Source of the DNA: Pseudomonas entomophila
GTDB lineage: Bacteria > Pseudomonadota > Gammaproteobacteria > Pseudomonadales > Pseudomonadaceae
Length of the DNA stretch: 64,000 nucleotides
Assembly (NCBI RefSeq): GCF_013523125.1
Contig: NZ_JAAMQJ010000011.1
Location: 42,199 to 106,198 of the forward strand
Reading direction: 5' to 3'
Notes under the pieces: model-generated
What the model saw: only the letters and a program-made list of their open reading frames with translations
What the model was told of the DNA's origin: nothing
The model's database searches: none
Program-made: the position numbers and the translations under genes
Shown: one piece after another, positions 1 through 8,630 of the stretch
How the letters are laid out: each line of letters begins with the position of its first letter
Numbering within the stretch: the first letter of the stretch is position 1

Positions 1-409
1 CGATGTTGATCGCGGTGGTGACCGCGATGAAGGCGATCACCCAGATCGACTGCGGCACGTGCGGGAAGGCCGAGTGCAGGTAGGCCGCCCCGATCAGCCA
101 GATCGCCATGGGCAGGAACAGGTAGTCGAGCAGTACCGCCCAACCGGCGAGAAAACCGAGCTTGGGGCTGATGGACTTGCGTACGTAGGTGTAGGCCGAA
201 CCGGCGACCGGAAAGGCCTTGGCCATTTTTCCGTAGCTCAGGGCGGTGAACAGCATGGCGATGGCGGCGGCCAGGTAGGCGGCAGGCACCGCACCGCCGG
301 TGGTGTCGGCCAGGATGCCGAAGGTGCCCAGGACGATGATGGGCGTCATGTAGGCGATGCCGAACAGCGTGACCGCACCCAGCGACAAGGTGCGCTTCAA
401 TTGGGGCAT
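1..409 (-). CDS. APC-superfamily amino acid permease, N-terminal part (runs off the window)
   Basis: Reading leftward from the ATG at 409, the protein begins MPQLKRTLSLGAVTLFGIAY and continues through hydrophobic stretches with the family-typical segments GKMAKAFPVAGSAYTYVRK and LGFLAGWAVLLDYLF. These match the first helices and the G-S-A-Y-x-Y signature of the amino acid-polyamine-organocation (APC) permeases of the inner membrane. Only about 136 residues are present; the C-terminal two thirds lie outside the window. The nitrilase-like amidase starts upstream on the same strand, about 95 bases away, so the two may form an amide or amino acid uptake and hydrolysis unit. The substrate cannot be read from this fragment. 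Confidence 0.8.
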   Translation of the reverse strand, partial: MPQLKRTLSLGAVTLFGIAYMTPIIVLGTFGILADTTGGAVPAAYLAAAIAMLFTALSYGKMAKAFPVAGSAYTYVRKSISPKLGFLAGWAVLLDYLFLPMAIWLIGAAYLHSAFPHVPQSIWVIAFIAVTTAINI

Positions 410-504
410 GTGCGTGACTCCGGATTGTGTTTGTTATGGAGTGAAGACGCCAAGGCCAGCCGTGACCCTGGCGTGTGCAGATCCGAGCGGCCGGGCGCTG
501 GCGA

Positions 505-1329
505 TCAGTGGGTCTGGATCAGCAGCTCCCGCAGGCCGCAGGCATGCTCGATGTGCTGGCCAGGCAATGTGACGCGTCGCTCGGCCAGATAGCTGTAGTC
601 CTGGCGGGCCTCCTGCACACGCGCCAGGTCGAGGGCCATCTGCAGCCGGCACGGTTCGCGTCCTGCTTCACACAGCACCTGCCCATAAGGGTCGACCACC
701 GCGCTGCCGCCGGCGAATACCAGGTCGCCATCGCCGACGCCGACACGGTTGACCATGACCGCGTACGCCTGGTTTTCCATGGCGCGTGCGCTGATGGCCG
801 TGCGGTGGGTCGGGCCGTAGGGGTCCATGTTGCCGTTGGTGACCAGAATGACGTCGGCGCCGAGCTGACCGAGCGCCCTCGCGCTCTCGGGGAATTCAAT
901 GTCGAAGCAGACCAGCAGCCCGACCCGCACCCCCTTGAACAGCGTCGTGGCGTAGCGGTCGCCTGCGCTGAAGATGCCTTTGTCCGAGGCCCACAGGTGG
1001 GTCTTGCGGTAGGTCAGGGTGATGCCCTCGGGCGTGACCAGCACGGTCGTGTTGTAGAAGCGGCCGTCGTTGCCGGCTTCCGCAAGGCCGACCACCACCC
1101 CCAGGTTTTTTTCTTTCGCCGCGTGCGCCACGGCCGTGAGGGTCGGGCCATCGAGCGGCTCGGCAAGGTGGGCGATGTTCTGCGCCGTGGGAAAGCCCAT
1201 CAGCTGTGTTTCGGGGAACACCACCAGGTCGGTGCCGGGCGCGCAGGCGCGGATCGCCTCGAGGGTGCGCGCCAGGTTATGGGCCGTGTCGCCATCGCGA
1301 CCGGCCAGTTGGACGAGTTCTACGTTCAT
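505..1329 (-). CDS. Carbon-nitrogen hydrolase (nitrilase superfamily), amidase-like
   Basis: A 274-residue protein of the nitrilase superfamily, cytosolic, hydrolysing a carbon-nitrogen bond of an amide or nitrile. The Glu-Lys-Cys triad is visible: Glu in VVFPETQLMGF (about residue 43), Lys in TYRKTHLW (about 112) and Cys in LLVCFDIEFPE (about 146). I chose the ATG at 1329 (MNVELVQLAG) because strand beta-1 of the fold starts there; the open frame extends 24 codons further but that part is not family-like. Length and motifs fit the R-stereoselective amidase RamA group described in Pseudomonas (about 274 residues), but the substrate is inferred. The downstream APC permease is on the same strand; a LuxR-type regulator diverges from it. 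Confidence 0.85.
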   Translation of the reverse strand: MNVELVQLAGRDGDTAHNLARTLEAIRACAPGTDLVVFPETQLMGFPTAQNIAHLAEPLDGPTLTAVAHAAKEKNLGVVVGLAEAGNDGRFYNTTVLVTPEGITLTYRKTHLWASDKGIFSAGDRYATTLFKGVRVGLLVCFDIEFPESARALGQLGADVILVTNGNMDPYGPTHRTAISARAMENQAYAVMVNRVGVGDGDLVFAGGSAVVDPYGQVLCEAGREPCRLQMALDLARVQEARQDYSYLAERRVTLPGQHIEHACGLRELLIQTH

Positions 1330-1514
1330 GTCTGCTCCTGACAACACGGTGGTGGCCGAACGTTCTGACAGCGAAAAGGCCTGGCGACAGTGTCCATGCA
1401 CCTTTGAGGTAACATGGCCACGGCGCGCCGGGGGTCGGCCATGCTCGACCGAGTATGCCGCCGCTGCGCCGGCCGGGGTAATTACGCCCTTGTGGTAACC
1501 CAGATGGGGTAGAG

Positions 1515-2294
1515 ATGAACCTTACACTGCAGGACATCGCCTGGCACCGCTCGGTCGGGCAATTGATCGAGGTGCTGGACCAACCGTCGTTCTGGCTTCG
1601 CCTGGTGCGTCTGCTGGGGCAGTACGTCGCGTTCGACAGTTGGGTGGCGCTGCTCTTCAGTGAAGGACGGCCCTTGGTGTATGCGGAATGCCCGGGCGCG
1701 GACGGCGGCGAAGACCCCTTGTTCCAGGATTACCTCAAGGGCCTCTACCTGCTCGACCCGTTCTACATCGCCAGCCGGGAAGCGCGAACCGGCGGTCTGG
1801 TGCACCTGGCCGACGTGGCCCCGGAGTGCTTCGAGCGCACCGACTACTACCAGCGCTACTTTCGCCTCAACGTGGTGGCCGACGAGGTGCAGTACAATGT
1901 CCCGCTCGAGGGAGGACGCACGCTGTGCCTGTCGCTGGGCAGCCGCTCGGCGTTCAGCGGGCCGCAGATCGCGTTGCTGCACCTGGCGCAGCCCTGGGTG
2001 CTGGCGATGATGCGCCAGCGCTTGCGCTTCGAGAAGGCTGCGCTCGAGGTGGCCCCTGCGCCGCAGTGGCAACATCAGCTGGAGCAGGGCAGTGGCAGGC
2101 TCGATGCGCCGCTCACGGCTCGGGAACTGGAGGTCGGGCGCATGGTGCTCAGTGGGTGTTCGAGCAAGGAGATCGGCCGCAAGCTGGCCATCTCCTCGGA
2201 AACGGTGAGGGTTCACCGCAAGCACATCTACAGCAAGCTGGGCATCAAGTCGCAGTCCGAGCTGTTCGCGTTGTTCCTCAAGGCGCAGGCGTGA
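1515..2294 (+). CDS. LuxR-family transcriptional regulator
   Basis: 259 residues. The first 170 or so form a GAF/autoinducer-binding-like sensor region without a recognised ligand signature. The C-terminal 65 residues are a LuxR/GerE helix-turn-helix: LTARELEVGRMVLSGCSSKE, then IGRKLAISSETVRVHRKHIY and SKLGIKSQSELFALFL. The gene diverges from the amidase gene, with 185 bases between the two starts, so it is a natural candidate regulator of the amidase and permease genes. It is not a LuxR quorum-sensing receptor by any visible acyl-homoserine-lactone motif, and no LuxI homologue is nearby. The family assignment is firm; the target and ligand are inferred or unknown. Confidence 0.88.
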   Translation: MNLTLQDIAWHRSVGQLIEVLDQPSFWLRLVRLLGQYVAFDSWVALLFSEGRPLVYAECPGADGGEDPLFQDYLKGLYLLDPFYIASREARTGGLVHLADVAPECFERTDYYQRYFRLNVVADEVQYNVPLEGGRTLCLSLGSRSAFSGPQIALLHLAQPWVLAMMRQRLRFEKAALEVAPAPQWQHQLEQGSGRLDAPLTARELEVGRMVLSGCSSKEIGRKLAISSETVRVHRKHIYSKLGIKSQSELFALFLKAQA

Positions 2295-2414
2295 AGCGAT
2301 GGAGGCTTCGAGATTCGGTGGAAGCAAGCCCGTGATGCCAGATCCGAGTAGAAACCGGCTGGAGATCGAACGTCCAGCGCCGATGGAGGCGCTTGGCATG
2401 GTTAAGAGGTGATC

Positions 2415-2648
2415 GTGAAGACGTTGTATGGTGTGTACCTGTTCATCACCGTGTGCGCGATGGTGTTGGCCTACAAACTCGGCGCTGGCGAGCAGGGTAT
2501 CGCGCAGGAAGCGGCGCGGTGCATGACGCATGAGCGCATCGCCGAGCAAGACCAGTGCCTGAAGACGCTCGAAGCCGATGTGGGCGAGCTGTACCGCGCC
2601 GTCAAGGCGCTCTCCGAGCAGAAGCGGGAAGCGGCGCCGACACCGTGA
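2415..2648 (+). CDS. Small single-pass membrane protein of unknown function
   Basis: A 77-residue protein if it starts at GTG 2415 (reading MKTLYGVYLFITVCAMVLAY); an in-frame GTG at 2409 is possible, but AAGAGG at 2404-2409 is correctly placed only for 2415. Residues 4-20 form one transmembrane segment or uncleaved signal anchor. The rest is charged, with two cysteines (RCMTHER and QCLKTLE) and a short coiled-coil-like tail ending QKREAAPTP. I do not recognise a family. It lies downstream of the LuxR gene with a gap of 120 bases, and may be separately transcribed. Confidence 0.55.
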   Translation: MKTLYGVYLFITVCAMVLAYKLGAGEQGIAQEAARCMTHERIAEQDQCLKTLEADVGELYRAVKALSEQKREAAPTP

Positions 2649-2696
2649 TGCCTGGAGACTGACTCCAGGCGGTCCTTTCGCGCCTTCAGAAGGACA

Positions 2697-3911
2697 TCAT
2701 TCCTTGCTCAGGTCCACCAAGGGCGCCTGCCGTACCTCGGTCTCGCGTCCGTCCTGGATGTCGCTCACCTGTTGCAGGGCTTTATCCACGGCCCCCTTGT
2801 CCGCCAACAGGCTGTACTGGATGCGGAACTGCTTGTGTGCCTTCGGCTCGATGCTCGGCACCAGGTTCAGCGGCCGCTGATACCGACGGTTGTAGGAAAA
2901 GCTCGTCCCTGGCTCCAGCCCCGTGACGTAACCCTGCCCCTGGGTGTCGGTGTTCTTCCACAGCGAGAACACCGGCAGCGTGCCGGTGTTGAAACCGACC
3001 GAGACGCCCAGCGTGCCCGCCTTGTTGTGCAGCACGGTCAGCGTGTCGCCCTTGGTATCGGCGTATGGCACCACGTTGTAGACCGTCTCGTCGTAATCCT
3101 GGGTCGGCGCACGGTAGGTCTGCCAGTCGGCCAGGTCGCCCTTGGCCTTGTCGTTGAACGGCGACACCTGCTTCACCGGGGCGGCGAAGCGCGCACCCTG
3201 CTCCAGGAACGGGGCGCCGAAGTTGCTGTGGTACAGCGCCTGGTACTCCTTGGCGTAGTCGCCGTTGTTGGTCAGGGTGTCGTCGAGCGTGAAGGTCACG
3301 CTGCCGGGTTCGGTGACCAGCTCGGTCGCGACCGAGAAATCGACCTTCTTGAAGGCCTGCTCTTTCAGCTCGCCACGCAAGGTGATGGCGTAGGGCGGCG
3401 TCTCGTCGATGTGCAGCGTCACCGTGCTCGCCGGAATGTTGGCCGCCCGACCGTGCAGCGTCAGCAGCTCGCCGTTGTCGACGCCAGGATGGCCGACCCA
3501 TTCGTAGCCGCAACGGGCGACCAGCTCGTTGAAGCCTTCCAGCCAGCCCAGGCCGTTACGGCCGGTGAGTTCGATGAAGGACGGGTTGACCACCTCCTTG
3601 ACCGGCGAGTCCCAGCCCATGCGTACGTCACCGACCGACGCCTGCAACACGTTCATGCCACGGGTCGGTACCACGGAGAGTTTCATCGTGCCGTTGTCGA
3701 TGTCGACGATGCTGACGCCTTCCTGGCGACCGCCATGCAGGGTACGCAGCGTGACGCTGAAGGGTTTGTCGGTCTTGACGCCCAGCTGCGCGCTGGTGAC
3801 CTGCCAGGGCTGGGCGGCCTTGTCGGTGTCGAGCAGGACGTAGTCCCAGGCCATGGCGTAGGGCGTGGCGGACAGGACGGCGAGGGCAAGGGACAGTCTG
3901 AGCAAGGTCAT
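2697..3911 (-). CDS. DUF4432 / aldose-1-epimerase-like periplasmic protein
   Basis: A 404-residue exported protein. The ATG at 3911 gives a classic signal peptide (MTLLRLSLALAVLSATPYAMA) before WDYVLLDTDK; the open frame continues upstream but is not plausible. The body resembles the galactose-mutarotase-like beta-sandwich of DUF4432 proteins, with SVVPTRGMNVLQASVGDVRMGWDSP in two parts, a HGRAANIPAS segment and a YHSNFGAPFLEQGARF segment containing candidate His/Glu ligands. Such proteins are thought to act on sugars, but no reaction is established for this one. It is convergent with the small membrane protein upstream and divergent from arfB. The substrate is unknown. Confidence 0.75.
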   Translation of the reverse strand: MTLLRLSLALAVLSATPYAMAWDYVLLDTDKAAQPWQVTSAQLGVKTDKPFSVTLRTLHGGRQEGVSIVDIDNGTMKLSVVPTRGMNVLQASVGDVRMGWDSPVKEVVNPSFIELTGRNGLGWLEGFNELVARCGYEWVGHPGVDNGELLTLHGRAANIPASTVTLHIDETPPYAITLRGELKEQAFKKVDFSVATELVTEPGSVTFTLDDTLTNNGDYAKEYQALYHSNFGAPFLEQGARFAAPVKQVSPFNDKAKGDLADWQTYRAPTQDYDETVYNVVPYADTKGDTLTVLHNKAGTLGVSVGFNTGTLPVFSLWKNTDTQGQGYVTGLEPGTSFSYNRRYQRPLNLVPSIEPKAHKQFRIQYSLLADKGAVDKALQQVSDIQDGRETEVRQAPLVDLSKE

Positions 3912-4104
3912 GGCGGGTGGCCTTTCTTGGGGTTGTGCCGTTTTATAGACTGGAGGAAACGTTTCAGCAAGCAGGAAGGAAACGCTTTGCAGATTCGCCA
4001 GGGGGCTTGTGGCAGTGAGTGGCGCGCAGAGGCCCGCTCGTTTTTTGTGCTGGGGTAGCGCAGTGAAGGCTGTGATAATAGAAGGCAATCACAAGGGCCA
4101 TGCC

Positions 4105-4518
4105 ATGCTGACCATTTCCAATACCGTGCACCTGCCAGATGCCGACATCGAGCTGACCTACATCCGCGCGCAGGGCGCAGGAGGGCAGAACGTCAACAAG
4201 GTGTCCAGCGCGGTGCACCTGCGCTTCGACATTCCTGCCTCGTCGCTGCCCGCGTTCTACAAGGAGCGGCTGCTGGCGCTGCGCGACAGTCGCATCACCG
4301 GCGACGGCGTGCTGATCCTCAAGGCCCAGCAGTACCGCACCCAGGAACAGAACCGAGCCGACGCGCTGGCGCGTCTTGCCGAGTTGATCATCGCGGCCGG
4401 CAAGACCGAGAAGAAACGCCGGCCGACCAAGCCGACCCTCGGTTCGAAGACCCGTCGTCTCGAGGGGAAGGCCCGGCGCGGTACTGTCAAGGCGGGCCGG
4501 GGGAAGGTGCAGTTCTAG
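4105..4518 (+). CDS. arfB: ArfB (YaeJ) alternative ribosome-rescue peptidyl-tRNA hydrolase
   Basis: A 137-residue class-I release-factor-like protein that frees ribosomes stalled on truncated mRNA by hydrolysing peptidyl-tRNA. The catalytic GGQ lies at residues 25-27 (YIRAQGAGGQNVNKVSSAVH). The C-terminal tail, rich in Lys and Arg (KKRRPTKPTLGSKTRRLEGK), is the part that in E. coli ArfB enters the empty mRNA channel. Start ATG 4105 is preceded by AAGGGC with 6 bases of spacing; an out-of-frame ATG lies just upstream. It is monocistronic and faces the convergent pncB. Length and motifs agree closely with the family. Confidence 0.93.
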   Translation: MLTISNTVHLPDADIELTYIRAQGAGGQNVNKVSSAVHLRFDIPASSLPAFYKERLLALRDSRITGDGVLILKAQQYRTQEQNRADALARLAELIIAAGKTEKKRRPTKPTLGSKTRRLEGKARRGTVKAGRGKVQF

Positions 4519-4644
4519 TGCGTGGTGGCAGGCATCACTCCTGGGCAAAGAGAACATCGCTCGATCAACTGGAAGGGTTATTGAGCAGTCCAGCTACGTA
4601 AGCGCAATGCCACTGTTTCATTCAGCGCGTAGCGCAACACCCTC

Positions 4645-5844
4645 TCACCGCACCCCAAACACATGCCGCAAATACGCCACGAAATTCTCGTCCCGACACT
4701 GCGTCTTCCCCGGGCTGTCCGAGATCTTCGCCACCGGCGCCCCGTTGCACGCCGTCATCTTGATCACCATGTTCATCGGCTTGACCCCGGGGATGTCGCA
4801 CGTCAAGTTCGTCCCGATCCCGAAGCTCACGTGGATCCGCCCGTGCAGCGCGCGGTACAGCTCCAGCGTCTTGGCGAAATCCAGCCCGTCGGAGAAGATC
4901 AGCGTCTTGCTCGCCGGGTCGATGCCCAGCCGCTGGTAGTGGGCGATGGCCTTCTCGGCCCACACCAGCGGGTCGCCCGAGTCATGCCGCAACCCGTCGA
5001 ACAGCTTGGCGAAGTACAGGTCGAAGTCGCGCATGAACGGGTCCATGCCGATGCAGTCGGTCAACGCGATCCCGAGCAGGCCGCGGTACTCGCGGACCCA
5101 ACACTCCAGCGCGGCGACCTGGCTGTCGACCAGCCGGGGGCCGAGCTGCTGGTGGGCCATGAACCACTCGTGGGCCATGGTGCCGATGGGCCGCAGGTCG
5201 TATTCGCGGGCCAGGTGCACGTTGCTGGTGCCGACGAAGCGGCCGGGGAAGTCGCGGGTGAGGGTGTGCACGACTTCTTCCTGCACCGGGTAGGAGAAGC
5301 GCCGACGGGTACCGAAGTCGGCCAGTTGCAAGCCGGCCAGTTCATCGGCGCTGGCTTCGCGGCGCAGCCAGTCGAGCTTCTCGTAAAGGCGCTCGTTGAC
5401 CTGCTCGAGCGTCACGTCGCGGTAGCGGTAGCGGTTGCGCACTTCCGAAACGATCGCCAGCAGCGGGATCTCGTAGAGGATCACGTGCAGCCAGGGGCCG
5501 CGCACGCGGATCGCCAGCTGGCCGCTGTCGTCGAGGCCGATCTGCACGTAACGCAGGTTGAAGCGGAACAGGCTCAGGAAGCGGATGAAGTCCGGCTTGA
5601 TGAACGGAATCTTCTCCAGGTAGGCCAACTGGTCGTGGGTCACCGAGACGTCGGCGAGCTGCTCGACCTGATAGCGGATCTCGGCCAGGTAGGGGGAGAG
5701 GTCTTCGTCGTTGCGGCAGCGGAACTCCCATTCCACTTCGGCGTTGGGGTAGTTGTGCAGCACCGCCTGCATCATGGTGATCTTGTAGAAGTCGGTGTCC
5801 AGCAGGTTCTGGACGATCCGCTCGCCAAAGACGCCTTCGCTCAT
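4645..5844 (-). CDS. pncB: Nicotinate phosphoribosyltransferase
   Basis: A 399-residue enzyme converting nicotinate, PRPP and ATP to nicotinate mononucleotide in the NAD salvage (Preiss-Handler) pathway, cytosolic. It begins [20 protein letters not shown], with the typical [13 protein letters not shown] substrate-binding start. Later come [24 protein letters not shown] (with the regulatory His region), and the PRPP-site-like [12 protein letters not shown] and [14 protein letters not shown] segments. The ATG at 5844 has a strong AGGAGG upstream and overlaps the end of pncA by four bases, showing translational coupling. It is the second gene of a pncA-pncB operon controlled from the nrtR intergenic region. 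The fused longer open frame that continues upstream is only read-through over pncA in another frame. Confidence 0.95.
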   Translation of the reverse strand: MSEGVFGERIVQNLLDTDFYKITMMQAVLHNYPNAEVEWEFRCRNDEDLSPYLAEIRYQVEQLADVSVTHDQLAYLEKIPFIKPDFIRFLSLFRFNLRYVQIGLDDSGQLAIRVRGPWLHVILYEIPLLAIVSEVRNRYRYRDVTLEQVNERLYEKLDWLRREASADELAGLQLADFGTRRRFSYPVQEEVVHTLTRDFPGRFVGTSNVHLAREYDLRPIGTMAHEWFMAHQQLGPRLVDSQVAALECWVREYRGLLGIALTDCIGMDPFMRDFDLYFAKLFDGLRHDSGDPLVWAEKAIAHYQRLGIDPASKTLIFSDGLDFAKTLELYRALHGRIHVSFGIGTNLTCDIPGVKPMNMVIKMTACNGAPVAKISDSPGKTQCRDENFVAYLRHVFGVR

Positions 5845-6491
5845 GGTCGTGCCTCCTGATAATCGCTGATCGCCTGGTCCAGTGCCGCTTCGTCGGCGCA
5901 CAGGCGGATGCCGGCCGTGGCCAGCGTGGTGCAGGCGCCATCGGCACCCGTTTGGCTCAGGGCCCGGCAGGCAGGCAGGAACAAGAGCACCTCGAAGCCG
6001 GCCTCGCGCAGCTGCCGGGCGGTGGTGCTGACGCAGTAGTCCAGGGCCAGGCCGCCGACGATCACTAGGCCGACGCCCTGGGCCTTGAGGTATTCGATGG
6101 CACCGGTCGAGCGACGCTCGGCCAGGTCGTGGTAGCAGGCGCCGTAGGGGTGCAGGTCGGGCTCGACGCCTTTCCAGACGAAGTAGTCGTAGTCGATCGG
6201 CGCCGGCAGGCCTTCGAGCAGTTCGAAGCCGTAGGTGCCGGGCACGCAGTGGCTGACCCAGGTGAGGTCGGCGTTGGGCAGTGTCAGCGGCTGCAGCATC
6301 TGGGCGTGTTCGGACACGACCCAGGCGGCGTTGCGTGGGTGGGCGTCCTTGCTGCCCAGGCGCAGACTGGCGCGGCGGGCCATGGCGTTGAGCGCGGGCG
6401 CGATCTCGTGACCACCGGGTACGGGCAGCTCGTCCGGGGCGTTGCGGGTGAAGCCGTTCTGGGCGTCGACGTCGAAACTGGCGATCTTCAT
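5841..6491 (-). CDS. pncA: Nicotinamidase
   Basis: 216 residues of the isochorismatase/nicotinamidase fold, hydrolysing nicotinamide to nicotinate to feed PncB. The triad is visible: Asp in [10 protein letters not shown] (residue 8 or 10), Lys in [10 protein letters not shown] and the nucleophilic Cys in [11 protein letters not shown]. Metal-ligand candidates occur in [10 protein letters not shown] (Asp, His) and [13 protein letters not shown] (His). It is the first gene of the pncAB operon, with a four-base overlap into pncB. The divergent nrtR and two palindromes in between suggest NrtR repression, as known for NAD genes in other proteobacteria. Confidence 0.93.
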   Translation of the reverse strand: MKIASFDVDAQNGFTRNAPDELPVPGGHEIAPALNAMARRASLRLGSKDAHPRNAAWVVSEHAQMLQPLTLPNADLTWVSHCVPGTYGFELLEGLPAPIDYDYFVWKGVEPDLHPYGACYHDLAERRSTGAIEYLKAQGVGLVIVGGLALDYCVSTTARQLREAGFEVLLFLPACRALSQTGADGACTTLATAGIRLCADEAALDQAISDYQEARP

Positions 6492-6520
6492 CGGAAAGCT
6501 CCTGTGCGGGAATGGCTATA

Positions 6521-6539
6521 TATTTCACCTGGTGATATA
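6521..6539. promoter_or_regulatory. Candidate NrtR operator, pncA-proximal
   Basis: Imperfect palindrome TATTTCACC-T-GGTGATATA centred at 6530; eight of nine base pairs match. It lies 30 bases upstream of the pncA start. It shares the core CCTGGTG and AT-rich flanks with a second palindrome 56 bases away. Assignment to NrtR rests on position next to nrtR and on this repetition; no binding was tested. Confidence 0.55.
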
Positions 6540-6576
6540 AGTCTGTCAAGCCCTTGTGCGTCGGCTTGCCAAACTT

Positions 6577-6595
6577 TATGTTCCTGGTGGAATAT
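6577..6595. promoter_or_regulatory. Candidate NrtR operator, nrtR-proximal
   Basis: TATGTTCCTGGTGGAATAT contains the inverted repeat TTCC/GGAA with outer AT pairs and the same CCTGGTG core as the site at 6521-6539. It ends 27 bases before the nrtR start, a position suited to autoregulation. Confidence 0.45.
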
Positions 6596-6622
6596 GTCGG
6601 TCCGAACCCGTAGGAGTGAATG

Positions 6623-7333
6623 ATGAGCCGTGCCGAAGTCCTGGCCAGCGTGGATATCGTGGCCATGCGCAAGGTTGCCGGTGCGCCCGCCCTGGAAGTG
6701 CTGTTGCACCGGCGTGAGCGCACGCCGTACCAAGGCCAGTGGGCCCTGCCGGGCGTCCTGGTCAACGGTCGCAGTGCCGACGCCAGCCTGGCGGCTGCGG
6801 CCGAGCGTGCGTTGCGCGAGAAGGCCCAGGTGACGCCCCGTCATGTCGAGCAGGTCGGCACCGAAGGCAATGCCCAGCGCGATCCGCGCGGCTGGTCGAT
6901 GAGCACGTACTACCTGGCGCTGCTCGACCCCGACGTGCCGGTGGAGGGGGAAGGCCTGGCCTTCTTCGACCTCGAACGCATCCTCGGCGGCGAGCTGGCG
7001 CTGCCGTTCGACCATGCCGTGCTGGTGCGCCTGGCCCGCGAGCGGCTGGCGAGCAAGACCGTCTACAGCAGCCTACCGCTGTACCTGACGCCTACACGGT
7101 TCACCGTGCTCGATGCGCTGCAGGCCACCCAGGCCTGCCTAGGTGCGCCGGTCAACAACACCTCGCTGCGCAAGCGCCTCGAGCGCCTACGGACGGCGGG
7201 CTGGATCCAGGCCACCGGCGAAACCCTGCAACCCAAGCTCGGCCGACCCCAGCAGGTCTATGTGCATATCCCCTGCGCGGGAGAGGTCTTCACCTTCGAA
7301 CGCAGCCTGCTGCCGGAGGGCAATGCCAGCTGA
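6623..7333 (+). CDS. nrtR: NrtR-type NUDIX-related transcriptional regulator of NAD biosynthesis
   Basis: 236 residues from ATG 6623 (AGGAG at 6612-6616 favours this over the ATG three bases earlier). The N-terminal two thirds are a NUDIX-like domain: [20 protein letters not shown], then the Nudix-box region [20 protein letters not shown]. The box is degenerate: the REx2EE core reads ALREKAQ, which agrees with NrtR proteins that sense ADP-ribose rather than hydrolyse it. The C-terminal part (about 155-236) is a winged helix typical of Nrt[18 protein letters not shown] and [12 protein letters not shown]. It diverges from pncAB and is the expected repressor of that operon, with ADP-ribose as the inducer in characterised homologues. 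Confidence 0.9.
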   Translation: MSRAEVLASVDIVAMRKVAGAPALEVLLHRRERTPYQGQWALPGVLVNGRSADASLAAAAERALREKAQVTPRHVEQVGTEGNAQRDPRGWSMSTYYLALLDPDVPVEGEGLAFFDLERILGGELALPFDHAVLVRLARERLASKTVYSSLPLYLTPTRFTVLDALQATQACLGAPVNNTSLRKRLERLRTAGWIQATGETLQPKLGRPQQVYVHIPCAGEVFTFERSLLPEGNAS

Positions 7334-7426
7334 AAATGAGATTAAGCTGCATTTAAGCATCGCGCCTTACGATGCCAGTCAGGAAGCCGGGACGCAGCGT
7401 CGCACGGTTCGGACAGGAGTAAGGCG

Positions 7427-8353
7427 ATGGCAATCGCACTGGAAAACAAATGGAAGTGTCTGGTACGTACGCTCGGGTACGTCGGCTGGTCGCTGTTCTG
7501 GCTGCTGCTGTGGGACGTGGTGGTCACGGCCGAGGCCATGCTCGCCGAAGGGCTGGGCCTCGAACTGCCGCTGATGCCGCTGACGCTGCTGTGTTCGGCG
7601 CTGGTGGTATTGATCAGTTTCAGGAACTCCAGCGCCTACAACCGCTGGTGGGAAGCCCGTACCCTGTGGGGCGCCATGGTCAACAGCTCGCGCAGCTTCG
7701 GTCGCCAGGTGCTGACCTTGATCGATGACGACCGTACCACCCAGCCGCTCAAGGCCCGCCTGATCCAGCGCCATGTGGCGTACCTGCATGCCTTGCGTCT
7801 GCACCTCAAGGGCGAGCGCGATCCTTCGGCGCTGATGGGGCTGCTGGGTGAACAGGAGCTGCGCCAGCTCGACGGGGCCAGCAACCTGCCCAACGACATC
7901 CTCAGCGGCTCGGCCGACCTCATCGCCCAGGCCTTCAAGGCCGGGCACCTGGACAGCGTGCGGCTGGCGCGGCTGGAGTCGACGCTGGTGGACGTGTCCA
8001 ACTGGCAGGGCGGTATGGAGCGCATCGCCAACACGCCGCTGCCGTATCCATATGTGTACTTCCCACGGCTGTTCAGCACGCTGTTCTGCGTGATCATGCC
8101 GCTGAGCCTGGTGCCGTCGCTGGGCTGGTTCACGCCGGTGGTGTCTACCGTGGTGGGCTGCATGCTGCTGGCCATGGAGCGTATCGGCACCGACCTGCAG
8201 GCGCCGTTCGGCGACAGCCAGCACCGGATCCGTACCGAAGACCTGTGCCGGACCATCGAGCAGAACCTGCGCTCGATGTGCGATGGCGACCGTGAGCGCC
8301 GCGCCTCGCGTCTGGCCGGCAAGCGTGCCGTGGCGCGCCTGCGGCCTGCGTGA
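7427..8353 (+). CDS. Bestrophin-like (UPF0187) membrane channel protein
   Basis: A 308-residue inner-membrane protein. The N-terminal half has two hydrophobic segments (GYVGWSLFWLLLWDVVVTAE and LPLMPLTLLCSALVVLISF), followed by the family signature FRNSSAYNRWWEARTLWGAM. A second hydrophobic pair appears near residues 210-245 (FSTLFCVIMPLSLVPSLGWF). The C-terminal element GTDLQAPFGDSQHRIRTEDL matches the bestrophin motif around D-x-Q-x-P-F. Bacterial homologues form pentameric channels conducting ions; the selectivity here is unknown. A single gene, with no obvious partner. Confidence 0.85.
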   Translation: MAIALENKWKCLVRTLGYVGWSLFWLLLWDVVVTAEAMLAEGLGLELPLMPLTLLCSALVVLISFRNSSAYNRWWEARTLWGAMVNSSRSFGRQVLTLIDDDRTTQPLKARLIQRHVAYLHALRLHLKGERDPSALMGLLGEQELRQLDGASNLPNDILSGSADLIAQAFKAGHLDSVRLARLESTLVDVSNWQGGMERIANTPLPYPYVYFPRLFSTLFCVIMPLSLVPSLGWFTPVVSTVVGCMLLAMERIGTDLQAPFGDSQHRIRTEDLCRTIEQNLRSMCDGDRERRASRLAGKRAVARLRPA

Positions 8354-8430
8354 GCAGTAAATCCAGGGTCAAGGATCAAGGCCTGCTTCGGCATCCAAGG
8401 GGCCGTCCACCTGGAGAGAGGGTGGCTTCA

Positions 8431-8582
8431 TCGCTGGCAAGCCAGCTCCCACAGGCCTGCTGCGCTGCGCGGGCAGGTTGAGGTGTGGGTCTATAGGGGC
8501 CTGCAAGTTGTACAACAAAACCTGCTGCGCTGCGTCGGCAGCCTGGAATGCTGGCCTGTGGGGCTTGCCCGCGATGAGGCCG
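8431..8582. repeat. REP elements between the bestrophin-like gene and the curli operon
   Basis: One REP reads TCGCTGGCAAGCCAGCTCCC (8431-8450) and an oppositely oriented one GGGGCTTGCCCGCGATGAGG (about 8560-8579). Between them, CCTGCTGCGCTGCG occurs twice (near 8457 and 8521). This is the usual P. putida REP pair placed downstream of convergent genes; the whole 8354-8630 gap holds no convincing gene. Confidence 0.75.
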
Positions 8583-8630
8583 GTACGTCCAACCTCGGAA
8601 AGTGCCCCGACAGTGCCAGACCCGTCCCCT

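Noticed and set aside
2772..4058. A 428-codon plus-strand open frame opposite the DUF4432 gene
   Set aside because: Antisense shadow; the minus strand has a signal peptide and a family match.
4645..6765. A single 706-codon minus-strand frame suggesting a fusion in front of pncB
   Set aside because: The upstream half is an out-of-frame reading of pncA; pncB has its own ATG with AGGAGG at the right spacing.
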